DNA of 64,000 bases from Erythrobacter sp. Alg231-14 (GCF_900149685.1 NZ_LT702999.1:558001-622000); one strand, 5' to 3'; numbered from the stretch's first letter, positions 25,377 to 37,229 are shown. Notes: generated by a model not told the origin, from the sequence alone. Made by a program: numbers and translations.

Positions 25377-26084
25377 ATGAGCGACACCGAACACACCGCA
25401 GAAACCAGCAACCCAATTTCAGAGCGCGCAATGGCGGCGCCTATGGGGCTGTTCGTTTACATCATCCTGTATGGGGGGATGACCGTTTTGGCTGGCGTCG
25501 TGGCGTTCAAGCAAGTGCAATTGTGGCCCAGCGATCTGGCGGTGGAGGCCGGGATTTTCCCATTCCTGCTGCTCGTTGTCATTACCAGCACAATCGCGCA
25601 ACTCTATGGCCAAAAGCTCGCGAACAAGTTGATTTGGATTGGATTCCTTCCTCTCGCGCTATCGGCGGCGCTGATCTATCTGGTCTTATCGCTGCCTGCT
25701 TCGCCCGAAATGCTGGAATTTCGCGCCGGCGATTTGGCCGCGTTTGAACGAGTATTGGGGCAAACGCCACGCATTTTGATGGCTGGTCCTGCTGCCTATA
25801 TCACGTCGCTGTTGTTGAATGTTTGGATCTTTCAACGTCTAAGAGGCAGCGGCGAAGCAACCACGTTTGGCTTGATGGTCAGAGGTGCAATCGCTTCGGC
25901 GCTAAGCCAAGCGCTGGATTCAATCATTTTTGTGACGCTCGCATTCTATGGCGAATTTGACATTACGAACCTGTTGATCGGGCAGGTCCTAGCCAAAGTC
26001 ACCTTGAGCATCGTGCTCGTCCCATTCCTCATCACGTTTGGCGTGAAGGCGGCGCAATGGTTGGACTCTCGGGAAACAACCTAA
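25377..26084 (+). CDS. YhhQ-like queuosine precursor transporter (VUT family)
   Basis: The 235-aa product is a six-helix membrane protein of the VUT/ECF-like family, in which E. coli YhhQ imports queuine precursors (preQ0/preQ1). Visible landmarks are FPFLLLVVITSTIAQLYGQK, AAYITSLLLNVWIF, ALSQALDSIIFVTLAFYG and the C-terminal GQVLAKVTLSIVLVPFL. The ATG at 25377 follows a C/T-rich stretch with a weak ribosome-binding site. I looked for a preQ1 riboswitch in the 215-bp upstream region and did not find one. Specificity is inferred from the family. Confidence 0.82.
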   Translation: MSDTEHTAETSNPISERAMAAPMGLFVYIILYGGMTVLAGVVAFKQVQLWPSDLAVEAGIFPFLLLVVITSTIAQLYGQKLANKLIWIGFLPLALSAALIYLVLSLPASPEMLEFRAGDLAAFERVLGQTPRILMAGPAAYITSLLLNVWIFQRLRGSGEATTFGLMVRGAIASALSQALDSIIFVTLAFYGEFDITNLLIGQVLAKVTLSIVLVPFLITFGVKAAQWLDSRETT

Positions 26085-26133
26085 GCCGATAAACCCGGCT
26101 TCAAGCCAACAGTATCAAGGCGGGCTATGGGAT

Positions 26134-27918
26134 TTAGTATCCGCTGGCTTGCCCATCTTTGCGCATCTCAGTTGCGCCGGCATAGACCCCGGTTTCGGGA
26201 TCACGCGCAATCGCCTGATACCCGCCAAACATAATGCCGTTCGACACCACGCGGACCCGGTGACCCATTTCACGCAAGCGTTCAATTGTCTCAAGCGGAA
26301 TGCCGGGTTCAACATTCAGCGTACCCAGAGGGTCTGCGGCGGGCCCTTCAAGAGGCTCCGTTGGTTGGCGCCCTCCATCGTGATTCATCCGTGCCGCATC
26401 GCCGGCTTCTTGGATATTCATGCCAAAATCGGCCATATTGATGAGGACTTGAACGTGACCTTGTGGTTGCATCCCGCCCCCCATCAAACCCAATGTCATA
26501 AACGGTTCGCCGTCCTTTTTCACAAAAGCGGGAATGATCGTCTGAAACGGACGTTTGCCCGGTTCGTAAGCGTTGGGGTGCGCCGGATCGAGGCTGAAAA
26601 GCTCCCCTCGATCTTGGAACATAAAACCCAATCCATCGGGAACGAGGCCGCCGCCCATGCCGCGATAATTCGATTGGATAAGGCTAACCATCATCCCGTT
26701 TTTGTCCGTCACCGTGAGATAGGTGGTGTCCCCTTCTCCCTCCAACTTAGGTTCGCCCGGGCCGAATTCTGGCGTGGCGCGATCGGGATCGATCAATCCA
26801 AATCGCTCGGCCCCATATTCCGTCGTCAGCAATTCAGTTGGAAATTCTGAAAAATGGGGATCCGCGTAAAAACGCGCTACATCGGCATAGGCTAGCCGCT
26901 TTGCCTCTGTGATGTAATGGAGCACTTCGGGGCTGCCCCTTTCCCACTGCGACAAATCAACATTGCGAAGAATATTGACCATTTGAAGCGCCGCAAAGCC
27001 TTGGCTATTTGGCGGCAGTTCGCAAAGCTCATATCCGTTGCGATACTCAGCACAGGCAGGGTCGACCCATTCGCTTGTGTGTGCGGCAAAATCGGCAACC
27101 GTAAAAGCCGATCCCTGACGTTGAAGATAGGTGACCATCGTTTCAGCTAGATCCCCTTCGTAAAAGGCATCGCGCCCATCGCGGGCAATGGCTGTTAACG
27201 TCCGCGCGAGATCGGGATTGCGGAAGATTTCGCCCGTTTCTGGTGCTGTGCCATCAGCGAAGTAAGTCGATCGAGCATTGGAGAAGTCGAAATCAAATTC
27301 CTCAAGCCGCGACGTATAGGCGCGCAATGAGCGGTCTAAATACATCGCAATCACTGGGGCAACCGGATGCCCTTCTTCGGCATATGAAATCGTAGGCGCC
27401 AGAATGTCGGTCATCGACAATTCGCCAAACCGGCCATGCAAAGCAAACCAAGCGTCCACAGTTCCCGGAACAGTCACCGGTAAGGGGCCAACCGGGGGGA
27501 TTGATTGTCGATCGCCTAACCGCGCGCGAAGTTGGTTTAGTGTTTGCCCTCGTGGCGACCGCCCCGAACCGTTGATGCCATAGAGTTGATCGGTGCGTGG
27601 GTCATAGACAATCGCAAACAAGTCGCCGCCAATTCCATTGCCTGTTGGCTCCATCAAGCCAAGCGCTGCATTGGCCGCAATTGCCGCATCGACTGCACTT
27701 CCGCCGGCCTTCAAAATATCAAGCGCAATCTGCGTCGCCAATGGATGCGCCGTCGCCGCCATACCGCTTTGACCATAGACCGGACTGCGCGACCAATTGG
27801 CCCCAACCGGACGTCCTCCTGCACCTATTTGCTCTTCGACAGGGCGCTCTTCCTGAGCAGCGATCGGCGTGGCGGCAAGCGATAGGAAGGCAACGGCGGT
27901 TGTTACAGCGATCCGCAT
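26134..27918 (-). CDS. ggt: Gamma-glutamyltransferase (exported)
   Basis: GGT hydrolyses glutathione and transfers gamma-glutamyl groups in the periplasm. The 594-aa precursor has a signal peptide (MRIAVTTAVAF to PIAAQ), a large-subunit region with GGSAVDAAIAANAALGLMEPTGNGIGGD, and the autocleavage site GDTTYLTVTD with Thr398 as likely nucleophile. A small subunit follows with QSNYRGMGGG and GLMGGGMQPQGHVQVL. The chosen ATG has AAAGGGA 7 nt upstream; an in-frame ATG 15 bp earlier lacks this. The BNR-repeat gene is transcribed divergently. Confidence 0.93.
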   Translation of the reverse strand: MRIAVTTAVAFLSLAATPIAAQEERPVEEQIGAGGRPVGANWSRSPVYGQSGMAATAHPLATQIALDILKAGGSAVDAAIAANAALGLMEPTGNGIGGDLFAIVYDPRTDQLYGINGSGRSPRGQTLNQLRARLGDRQSIPPVGPLPVTVPGTVDAWFALHGRFGELSMTDILAPTISYAEEGHPVAPVIAMYLDRSLRAYTSRLEEFDFDFSNARSTYFADGTAPETGEIFRNPDLARTLTAIARDGRDAFYEGDLAETMVTYLQRQGSAFTVADFAAHTSEWVDPACAEYRNGYELCELPPNSQGFAALQMVNILRNVDLSQWERGSPEVLHYITEAKRLAYADVARFYADPHFSEFPTELLTTEYGAERFGLIDPDRATPEFGPGEPKLEGEGDTTYLTVTDKNGMMVSLIQSNYRGMGGGLVPDGLGFMFQDRGELFSLDPAHPNAYEPGKRPFQTIIPAFVKKDGEPFMTLGLMGGGMQPQGHVQVLINMADFGMNIQEAGDAARMNHDGGRQPTEPLEGPAADPLGTLNVEPGIPLETIERLREMGHRVRVVSNGIMFGGYQAIARDPETGVYAGATEMRKDGQASGY

Positions 27919-28080
27919 GGTAATCCCTTTCAAAGGTGTCGATCAACACAGCCGATCCGACATGGTTTCATTTGGCGATAACGGATCAATCACCCGCTGC
28001 GAGAGAGGATGGCTTGCGATGGATTGCGTTTCAACTGGTTTTATCGGATACCAACTTTAAATCTGGGGCGGGGTATTACC

Positions 28081-31000
28081 ATGACTATCTCAAAATTATT
28101 GATTGGTTTCGTTGCGTTTTTTGGCCTTTGCACTGCGGCGGTCGCGCAATCTGATGAAAGCGAAGACCAATCGGCCCTATCGAGCGGCACCTTTGATGCG
28201 TTTAATCTGCGGGGCATTGGGCCAGCATTCATGTCAGGCAGGATTGCCGACATCGCGATTGTTCAGGAGGATCCCGCCACGTGGTATGTCGCGGTGGGTT
28301 CTGGCGGCGTTTGGAAGACAGAGAACGCAGGCACCACTTGGACCTCACTGTTCGATGGTCAGGGTTCCTATTCCATTGGTTCTCTTGGCCTAGACCCTAA
28401 CGATCCAAGCCGCATTTGGGTCGGCACCGGCGAAAACCATGGCGGAAGGCACAACGGCTTTGGCGACGGGATCTATCTGTCGACAGATGGCGGTCAAACT
28501 TGGGCGAAAAAGGGCTTGGAGGCGTCTGAGCACATTTCGAAGATCATCGTTCACCCTGAAGATTCGAACACAGTATGGGTCGCGGCACAGGGCCCGCTAT
28601 GGTCGGCCGGCGGTGAACGCGGCGTCTACAAAACCACCGACGGCGGAGAGACATGGGAAGAAGTTCTATCGTCAAGTGAATACACGGGCGCGACCGACCT
28701 CATTATCGACCCGCGCAACCCCGATCGGCTCTATGCCGCTTTGTGGCAGCATCACCGGACCGTTGCCGCCTATGTCGGCGGCGGACCCGATAGCGGCCTT
28801 TGGAAATCCGAAGATGGCGGCGACACTTGGATGGAAATGAAAACCGGTTTGCCATCCGGCAACATGGGGAAAATTGGACTCGCGATCTCTCCAATGCAGC
28901 CGGATGTTGTCTATGCCGCGATTGAACAAGACCGGCGCACCGGTGGCGTCTGGCGATCGACCGATCGTGGATCAAGCTGGACCAAGATGTCGGATCAGGT
29001 CAGCGGGGGAACCGGGCCACATTACTACATGGAATTATACGCAAGTCCCCACTTTTTCGATCGCATTTACTTGGTCTCCAACACCAGCCAAATCTCCAGC
29101 GACGGTGGCAAGACTTGGGTTGGGATCAACAACGATCTGAAACATGTCGATGACCATGCCATCGCGTTTCGACCCGACAATTCGAACTACATTTTGTTTG
29201 GGTCGGATGGCGGTCTGTATGAGAGCTACGACCACACCGAAACATGGCGTTTCATAAACAACTTGCCGATCACGCAATTCTACAAGGTTGCTGTGGACGA
29301 TGCCGAACCGTTCTATTTTGTTTACGGCGGAACACAGGACAACAATTCGCAAGGTGGGCCATCGCGCACCGACAATCGCCATGGCATTCGCAACGACGAT
29401 TGGTTCATCACCCTGTTTGCCGATGGCCACCAATCCGCGACCGAACCGGGCAACCCCAACATCATGTATGCCGAATGGCAACAAGGTAACCTTGCCCGGG
29501 TTGACCGTATCACCGGTGAGATTGTCCATATCCAACCGCAACCGGCACCGGGTGATCCCATTGAGCGGTGGAATTGGGATGCGCCAATTTTGGTCAGCCA
29601 ACACCAACCCACCCGCCTCTATTTCGCGTCTCAGCGGCTTTGGCGGTCGAACGATCGCGGCGACAGTTGGACTGCAATTTCACCCGATCTTACTCGAGAT
29701 CAAGACCGGATGAGGCTGCCGGTTCAAGGTCGTCTTTGGAGCTGGGATGCTGGTTGGGACTTGCTCGCAATGTCTCAATACAACACGATCAGCTCAGTTG
29801 GAGAATCTCCTCTTGATGATGACTTACTGTATGTCGGGACGGATGACGGCCTAATCCAGATTTCGGAAAATGGTGGATCGGATTGGCGACGGGTTGAAGC
29901 CGGTTCCTTGCCGGGCGTGCCCGACACGGCGTTCGTCAACGACATCCGCGCCGACCTTCACGATGTGAACACCGTTTACATCGCTCTCGACAATCACAAA
30001 TACGGCGACTTCACGCCGTATTTGCTCAAGAGCACGGACCGCGGACGCAGTTGGTCCAGCATCACCGGCAACATTCCCGATCGCCACCTTGTATGGCGTA
30101 TCGTTCAAGACCACGTGAACCCAAACCTGTTGTTCACCGCCACAGAATTCGCCCTATTCTTCTCTCTCGATGGTGGCGAGAAATGGGTCAAAATGACCGG
30201 GGATGCCCCAACAATCGCATTCCGCGACGTGACGATCCAACGTCGCGAAGATGATTTGGTCGCGGCAAGCTTTGGTCGTGGTTTCTTCATTGTAGATGAC
30301 ATTTCGCCGCTCCGTTCCCTTACCGAAGCCAGCCTCGAGCAAGAGGCGATGCTTTTCGGAGGGCGGGATGCGCTTTGGTACATTGAACAGCATCCGCTGG
30401 CCTTTTCCGAAGGGGGTTCACAGGGGCACGGTTATTTCCGAGCGCCAAACCCGCCATTTGGCGCAAACTTCACTTATTATTTGGCCGACGACATTCAATC
30501 GCTCGAAGATCAACGCCAAGAGCGCGAAGGCCCTCTCAACGAAGCGGGTGACGACACTCCGTTCCCCGGCTTCCCCGCAATGACGCAAGAATTGCAGGAG
30601 ACGGATCCAGCAATCTGGCTGACCGTTAGAGATGGCGATGGAAATGTTGTGCGTCGGATTAAAGGGCCCGCCAAAAAGGGCTTTCACCGCGTCAATTGGG
30701 ACCTTCGTTTCCCCGATATGAGCGTCGCTCGCCCTGCTACTCCGGGTGAGGACGAGCCCACAGGGTTCTTGGTCGCTCCGGGTCAATACACGGTCACCAT
30801 GACAAAGCGTGTTCGCGGTGTGACAACCCGCCTTGTCGCGCCGCAAACGTTCAACGTTACACCACTGCGGGCAGGTGCACTTCCTGCACAAGCCGATGCG
30901 TCGGAGTTCTGGGCCGAAATTTCACTGTTCGACCGCTCGGTTACCGCAGCCGCAGGAACCCTTTCCGGAGCAGAAGAAAGAATCGGGTTGTTGGCCATCG

Positions 31001-31353
31001 CAACACAGCGGGTTCAGGGCGGCGATCCGACGACGCTCGACAACCGCTTGCAGTCCATCCGCGCCGAGGCGCAGGCGATTGCAGAATTGCTGAATGGCAA
31101 TCAGGCCCGCAACGCTCTGGCCGAACGCACTTTGCCAACCGTGCGGAGCCGGCTCGGCGTGATCATGACGGGGTTGTTCGCATCGACATACGGTCCGACG
31201 CAAACGCACCGCGACCAGTTTGATTACGCCCGCGCTGATTTCACTCAAATTCGTTCGCGGCTCACAGTTTTGATCGATCAAACGATCCCCGCATTCGAAG
31301 CGGAATTGCAGGCCGCCGGCGCTCCTTGGGTGCCGGGAAGCGCGATACCTTGA
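28081..31353 (+). CDS. Exported BNR-repeat (sortilin/VPS10-like beta-propeller) protein
   Basis: The 1090-aa precursor has a clear signal peptide (MTISKLLIGFVAFFGLCTAAVAQ). It then has at least eight Asp-box motifs of the S/T-x-D-x-G-x-x-W type, for example STDGGQTW, TTDGGETW, SEDGGDTW, STDRGSSW, SSDGGKTW, SNDRGDSW, STDRGRSW and SLDGGEKW. These indicate one or two beta-propellers (about 40-760). A C-terminal region (about 800-1090) has a beta-sandwich-like segment and a final helical part. Databases often call such proteins glycosyl hydrolase, but no catalytic residues can be assigned. The ATG follows GGGGCGGGG. It is divergent from ggt. Confidence 0.85.
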   Translation: MTISKLLIGFVAFFGLCTAAVAQSDESEDQSALSSGTFDAFNLRGIGPAFMSGRIADIAIVQEDPATWYVAVGSGGVWKTENAGTTWTSLFDGQGSYSIGSLGLDPNDPSRIWVGTGENHGGRHNGFGDGIYLSTDGGQTWAKKGLEASEHISKIIVHPEDSNTVWVAAQGPLWSAGGERGVYKTTDGGETWEEVLSSSEYTGATDLIIDPRNPDRLYAALWQHHRTVAAYVGGGPDSGLWKSEDGGDTWMEMKTGLPSGNMGKIGLAISPMQPDVVYAAIEQDRRTGGVWRSTDRGSSWTKMSDQVSGGTGPHYYMELYASPHFFDRIYLVSNTSQISSDGGKTWVGINNDLKHVDDHAIAFRPDNSNYILFGSDGGLYESYDHTETWRFINNLPITQFYKVAVDDAEPFYFVYGGTQDNNSQGGPSRTDNRHGIRNDDWFITLFADGHQSATEPGNPNIMYAEWQQGNLARVDRITGEIVHIQPQPAPGDPIERWNWDAPILVSQHQPTRLYFASQRLWRSNDRGDSWTAISPDLTRDQDRMRLPVQGRLWSWDAGWDLLAMSQYNTISSVGESPLDDDLLYVGTDDGLIQISENGGSDWRRVEAGSLPGVPDTAFVNDIRADLHDVNTVYIALDNHKYGDFTPYLLKSTDRGRSWSSITGNIPDRHLVWRIVQDHVNPNLLFTATEFALFFSLDGGEKWVKMTGDAPTIAFRDVTIQRREDDLVAASFGRGFFIVDDISPLRSLTEASLEQEAMLFGGRDALWYIEQHPLAFSEGGSQGHGYFRAPNPPFGANFTYYLADDIQSLEDQRQEREGPLNEAGDDTPFPGFPAMTQELQETDPAIWLTVRDGDGNVVRRIKGPAKKGFHRVNWDLRFPDMSVARPATPGEDEPTGFLVAPGQYTVTMTKRVRGVTTRLVAPQTFNVTPLRAGALPAQADASEFWAEISLFDRSVTAAAGTLSGAEERIGLLAIATQRVQGGDPTTLDNRLQSIRAEAQAIAELLNGNQARNALAERTLPTVRSRLGVIMTGLFASTYGPTQTHRDQFDYARADFTQIRSRLTVLIDQTIPAFEAELQAAGAPWVPGSAIP

Positions 31354-31395
31354 TCGCATCTGTTTCGGCGCGATTAGAACGGCACGGCCTGTGAT

Positions 31396-31923
31396 ATGAA
31401 TTGGAAACGGCTATTCCGACAGGTCCATTATTGGCTGTCGCTTGCGGTGTTCGTGCCCGCAGGCATCATGTTCGCCGCCGGTGTCTTTTTGATGCTCAAG
31501 AAAGAGGTCGATTGGATTCAACCACCTTCCGCGCGCGGAGTTGTGGAGGCACAAATGCCAAAGGCATCCTTCGACGAAATGTTGGTCGCAATAAGAGAGC
31601 ACCCGCAAGCTGGAATTTCGGAATGGTCGGATATTGATCGTATCGACCTTAGGGTCGATCGGGGCATCGCGAAAGTTCGCGCCAATTCGGGATGGGAAGT
31701 GCAGGTCGACACCAAAACCGCTGAGGTCCTGAGCGTGGCCTATCGCCGTTCAGACCTAATTGAGACGATTCATGACGGGTCGTTTTTCTCCGATGCCATC
31801 AAACTCTACCTATTTTTGCCGGTGGGCATATTGTTGATCATTATGTGGGGCACCGGAATCTATCTCTTCCTTCTGCCCCGCATGGCAAAGGCTAAAAAGA
31901 AGCGCTCAAAAATCGTGCGTTAG
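31396..31923 (+). CDS. PepSY-domain membrane protein
   Basis: The 175-aa product has the short PepSY-associated TM layout. The N-terminal helix has WKRLFRQVHYWLSLAVFVPAGIMF (about 3-33), a periplasmic PepSY-like domain follows, and a C-terminal helix (about 138-160) ends in a very basic tail with AKKKRSKIVR. Family members are often linked to iron uptake or ferric reductases, but no such genes adjoin it. It follows the BNR-repeat gene by 42 bp, possibly on one transcript. Confidence 0.82.
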   Translation: MNWKRLFRQVHYWLSLAVFVPAGIMFAAGVFLMLKKEVDWIQPPSARGVVEAQMPKASFDEMLVAIREHPQAGISEWSDIDRIDLRVDRGIAKVRANSGWEVQVDTKTAEVLSVAYRRSDLIETIHDGSFFSDAIKLYLFLPVGILLIIMWGTGIYLFLLPRMAKAKKKRSKIVR

Positions 31924-31934
31924 TTGGTTCAATG

Positions 31935-31966
31935 TTCCGGCCCAGCCTTACGTGGCTGGGCCGGAA
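31935..31966 (+). terminator. Strong hairpin after the PepSY gene, no T run
   Basis: A perfect 13-bp inverted repeat (TTCCGGCCCAGCC, 6-nt loop, GGCTGGGCCGGAA) begins 11 bp after the PepSY stop. The downstream side is A-rich rather than T-rich, so it is not a classic intrinsic terminator. It may protect the 3' end or work with Rho. Confidence 0.5.
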
Positions 31967-32108
31967 AAATCGAATTCATGCCGATCTCTTGTCCGATGCC
32001 GCGCCAGTCTCGGAACCATAGAAGGTCCGGCCTTCTGCGGCCGCCAATTCGCACGGCGAAACCAGCAATGGATCATGATCGAGTTCGAGATGATCAGCGC
32101 CAAAGGCG

Positions 32109-34565
<2,457 letters not shown>

Positions 34566-34641
34566 TGGTGAGCCCTGCTGGGTTCGAACCAGCGACCTAC
34601 TGATTAAAAGTCAGTTGCTCTACCGACTGAGCTAAGGGCCC
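34566..34641 (-). tRNA. trnK: tRNA-Lys (TTT anticodon)
   Basis: The minus strand folds as a 76-nt cloverleaf. It has acceptor arms GGGCCCT and AGGGCTC, the D arm TAGCTCAGTCGGTAGAGC, the anticodon loop CTTTTAA with anticodon TTT, and T-arm sequence GGTTCGAACC. The 3' CCA is encoded. Confidence 0.95.
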
Positions 34642-34782
34642 CCAAAGGGTGCGGATCGCGCGTGACGCGGACCGCATCGGAGCGCCCACCTAGTCAGGGT
34701 GCGGCGCTGGGTCAAGACGCTCATTGAGATGAGTTGCATTACCTTGCAAAATACATCTGCACGAACGCATGACCATGCGTGA

Positions 34783-36345
34783 TCAATCGGCGTGAATGAT
34801 CGCCCAATGTTCAAGGATTTCGCGATTGGACGGAGCGCCCTGCCGCGCTTGATCAGAATACTCGCGCGCCTCCGTGATTGCGCCGCCTTTTTCCCATAAT
34901 GCCCACGCAAGAGTGTCCATTATTTCTGGGCTGTTGGGCGCCTCCACCAGCGCTCTGCGCGCTAGTGCAATGGCCGCGTCGTGTTGATTCAATTTTGTTT
35001 TCACAGCCGCTGCATTGTTCAACAATGCGGGGTCAGTTCGACCGGCGCCATCGATCAGGGGGGCGTAAATTCCGTCGGCTTCGGCCCAATCGCCCGAGCG
35101 AATCGCTGCGCCGGCTTCGCGCATTTGCGCAGCGATTGAGGGGGCCCCATCGCGTTTTTGAATTAACGATCGGATTTGGCCCGAATCGCCCCGACCGGTT
35201 TCCTCTGAAAGTCGCAACGCCAGCAACAGCCCGGCGCCATCCATTTGTGGGTGGTCAACAACCGGCTCGATTGCATTCCATGCCCCCTCAAAGTCCCCTT
35301 GCTGAGCGAGGCTATCTGCCAAAACTTGGCGAGCCAAGGGATCACCACCGGTGTCTTTCACATAATCACCCAGCGCCATGGCCGCCATGGCGTGTTGATC
35401 GCGCCCGGCATCAATAAACCCGCGCAATCGGGCAAATTCCGGCTCGCTAGAGAAAACCGGCGGGGCTTGCTCAATCAATTCAAAAGCGCGCGTGATTTCG
35501 CCCGCATCATACGCCATCTGGGCCGCAAAGAGCAGTCCGATAGGGTGCGGTTTTCCTGCCTCATTGGCTTTATTGATCCAATTGGCGGCCTCTTGCGTGT
35601 CACCGCGATCTCTCGAGATGGCAGCCATCGCGAGCATTGCAGTTTGATGGTTCGGCTGCACCGTCAGTACATTCTGGAAATGTGCCTGTGCTTGGACGGC
35701 GTCACGTGTACCCAACCGCAATTGGCCGGCGAACAAATGCGCTTGTGACACGGCGGGGCGTACTTCCAATACCGGTTGCAGGCGAGCGAACGTCTCTTCC
35801 GCCTTTCCTTGCGCCCAAAGGCGTTCGGCATCGATGGTCACGAGACGTGGATCATCTGGGAAAATGGTCAGCCCCCGATCAAGCAGTTCGAAACCTGCAT
35901 CGGTTTCGCCTTGCGAGAATTTTAGACCAATAGAAGCGGTGTAGGCCATCGCGTTGTCCATCAACAACGTGTCCACCGTCTCAGCAGCGGCTTGGAGGAA
36001 GTTGCCCATCACTTGTGCTTCGGCCAGTTTGGCGCGCGCCAACGAATACTGGGGCGCCGTTTCTGGCACTCGGTCAAATTCAGCGATGGCCCTATCGGAA
36101 TTGCCCAATGCCATTGCGATGTCGCCCGCCATCATACGAATAGCTGGATTTTCTGGCTCAGCCTCTATCGCTTGACCGATCAAATCAAGCGCGGTGCGCG
36201 GCTCGCTATTCTCGAACGCTATTTGAGCCGCTGCGAATGGATCACTTGGCCCGCTGTCGCATGCGGCAAGTCCGCCAACCATAACAGGCGCAAGGAAAAG
36301 AGCGAATGTAGCGCGCGAACGCCATAGGGATTTGTTGTTCAACAT
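34783..36345 (-). CDS. TPR-repeat lipoprotein
   Basis: The 520-aa product has a lipoprotein-type signal ending GGLAACDSG, then TPR-like helical pairs along its whole length. Examples are ALDLIGQAIEAEPENPAIRM, AQAHFQNVLTVQPNHQTAML and AIALARRALVEAPNSPEIMD. It is probably anchored in an envelope membrane facing the periplasm and acts as a scaffold. It is divergent from the PEP-CTERM gene across 244 bp. TPR lipoproteins of the PrsT type accompany PEP-CTERM/exosortase systems, but this one is shorter than PrsT and the link is only suggested by position. Confidence 0.82.
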   Translation of the reverse strand: MLNNKSLWRSRATFALFLAPVMVGGLAACDSGPSDPFAAAQIAFENSEPRTALDLIGQAIEAEPENPAIRMMAGDIAMALGNSDRAIAEFDRVPETAPQYSLARAKLAEAQVMGNFLQAAAETVDTLLMDNAMAYTASIGLKFSQGETDAGFELLDRGLTIFPDDPRLVTIDAERLWAQGKAEETFARLQPVLEVRPAVSQAHLFAGQLRLGTRDAVQAQAHFQNVLTVQPNHQTAMLAMAAISRDRGDTQEAANWINKANEAGKPHPIGLLFAAQMAYDAGEITRAFELIEQAPPVFSSEPEFARLRGFIDAGRDQHAMAAMALGDYVKDTGGDPLARQVLADSLAQQGDFEGAWNAIEPVVDHPQMDGAGLLLALRLSEETGRGDSGQIRSLIQKRDGAPSIAAQMREAGAAIRSGDWAEADGIYAPLIDGAGRTDPALLNNAAAVKTKLNQHDAAIALARRALVEAPNSPEIMDTLAWALWEKGGAITEAREYSDQARQGAPSNREILEHWAIIHAD

Positions 36346-36490
36346 GGCCTGCGGTTTAGCCTGAGATAATTAACGGTCGGTTTTCGTCGCTGCTTTTGCC
36401 TTCTGAGCGTCGGATATTCTTACAAACCTGGATCCGCCCCCGATCACGTTAACCACTACAACCCTCAGAAATTCCGCGTTCTGATCAAAG

Positions 36491-36506
36491 TGGCACAGCA
36501 TTTGCT
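36491..36506 (+). promoter_or_regulatory. Sigma54 (RpoN) -24/-12 promoter of the PEP-CTERM gene
   Basis: TGGCAC (36491-36496), a 5-bp spacer and TTGCT (36502-36506) match the -24/-12 consensus. The invariant GG and GC are separated by exactly 10 bp. Initiation would be near 36517, giving a leader of about 73 nt before the ATG at 36590. RpoN-dependent promoters need an activator; none is encoded nearby. Confidence 0.75.
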
Positions 36507-36535
36507 TAGGTGAGTTTACTAATTTCGAAGTCAAT

Positions 36536-36563
36536 TGAGACACGCCGAAAACTGGTCGTCTCA
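36536..36563 (+). other. Inverted repeat in the PEP-CTERM gene leader
   Basis: TGAGAC (36536-36541) and GTCTCA (36558-36563) form a 6-bp inverted repeat with a 16-nt loop, 26 bp before the start codon. It could be an mRNA hairpin or an operator. It is short enough to be chance. Confidence 0.25.
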
Positions 36564-36589
36564 TCAAAAACCACTCTCGGGGGTAAGTA

Positions 36590-37102
36590 ATGCGTAAATT
36601 CACAAAACAGGCTGCAATCGCACTCGCCGCAACCAGCATGGTCGCAGCTACGCCAGCTTCGGCAGCGATCTTTGAGTATGACATGACGAACGGCGACGTT
36701 CTGACCATCAACACAGACACGCAAACCGGCACATGGACAGGCGACAACATCGACGTGTCGTTCGAAAGCGCAGAATTCGCCAATTTCGAAGGCGGCGCCA
36801 ACCCAAGCTTCATGTTCACGCTCAGCGACATGACCGGCATCCGTAACATCAACGGCACCGATTACACGCCGACCCGTCAAAACGGCAGCCGCTTCCACCC
36901 ATGGATGATGAAAACGACCAATAACGGTCGCATCAACCTTTGGTCATGGTGGGGCGATCCCGTGGTTGCAGGCGACTATGTTCGCAGCGTTGGCGACTAC
37001 CGCGTAGTAGACGTTCCTGCTCCTGGCATGCTTGGCCTGTTCGGTCTGGCTCTTGTGGCTCTCGGCCTTGGCCGTCGCCGTCGGAAAGCCACCGCAGCCT
37101 AA
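36590..37102 (+). CDS. Secreted PEP-CTERM (VPAPG variant) protein
   Basis: The 170-aa precursor has a signal peptide (MRKFTKQAAIALAATS to PASAA) and a Trp/Asn/Thr-rich mature domain. The C-terminal sorting signal (about 142-170) consists of VPAPGM, a hydrophobic helix and the basic end RRRRKATAA. This is the VPAPG form of PEP-CTERM common in sphingomonads. An exosortase would cleave it and attach or release the protein at the cell surface. No exosortase is in the window. Expression appears RpoN-dependent (promoter at 36491), GGGGG precedes the ATG, and a strong terminator follows, so it is a single-gene unit. The mature domain is not recognised. Confidence 0.85.
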   Translation: MRKFTKQAAIALAATSMVAATPASAAIFEYDMTNGDVLTINTDTQTGTWTGDNIDVSFESAEFANFEGGANPSFMFTLSDMTGIRNINGTDYTPTRQNGSRFHPWMMKTTNNGRINLWSWWGDPVVAGDYVRSVGDYRVVDVPAPGMLGLFGLALVALGLGRRRRKATAA

Positions 37103-37130
37103 GTCTCAGAACTGGTCCTCTGGTACTTCA

Positions 37131-37164
37131 AAAACGCCCCATCGGTCATCCGGTGGGGCGTTTT
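37131..37164 (+). terminator. Rho-independent terminator after the PEP-CTERM gene
   Basis: A long hairpin, AAAACGCCCCATCGG, loop TCAT, CCGGTGGGGCGTTTT, has 15 bp with one wobble pair. It has a T run on the plus strand 29 bp after the stop. The A run lets it also act on the minus strand. Confidence 0.88.
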
Positions 37165-37229
37165 CCCGTTTTGGAGGCCAATCAGGGGCTAGCAGCGATT
37201 TGAAGGACTTCGACGGGTGACCGCAATGT

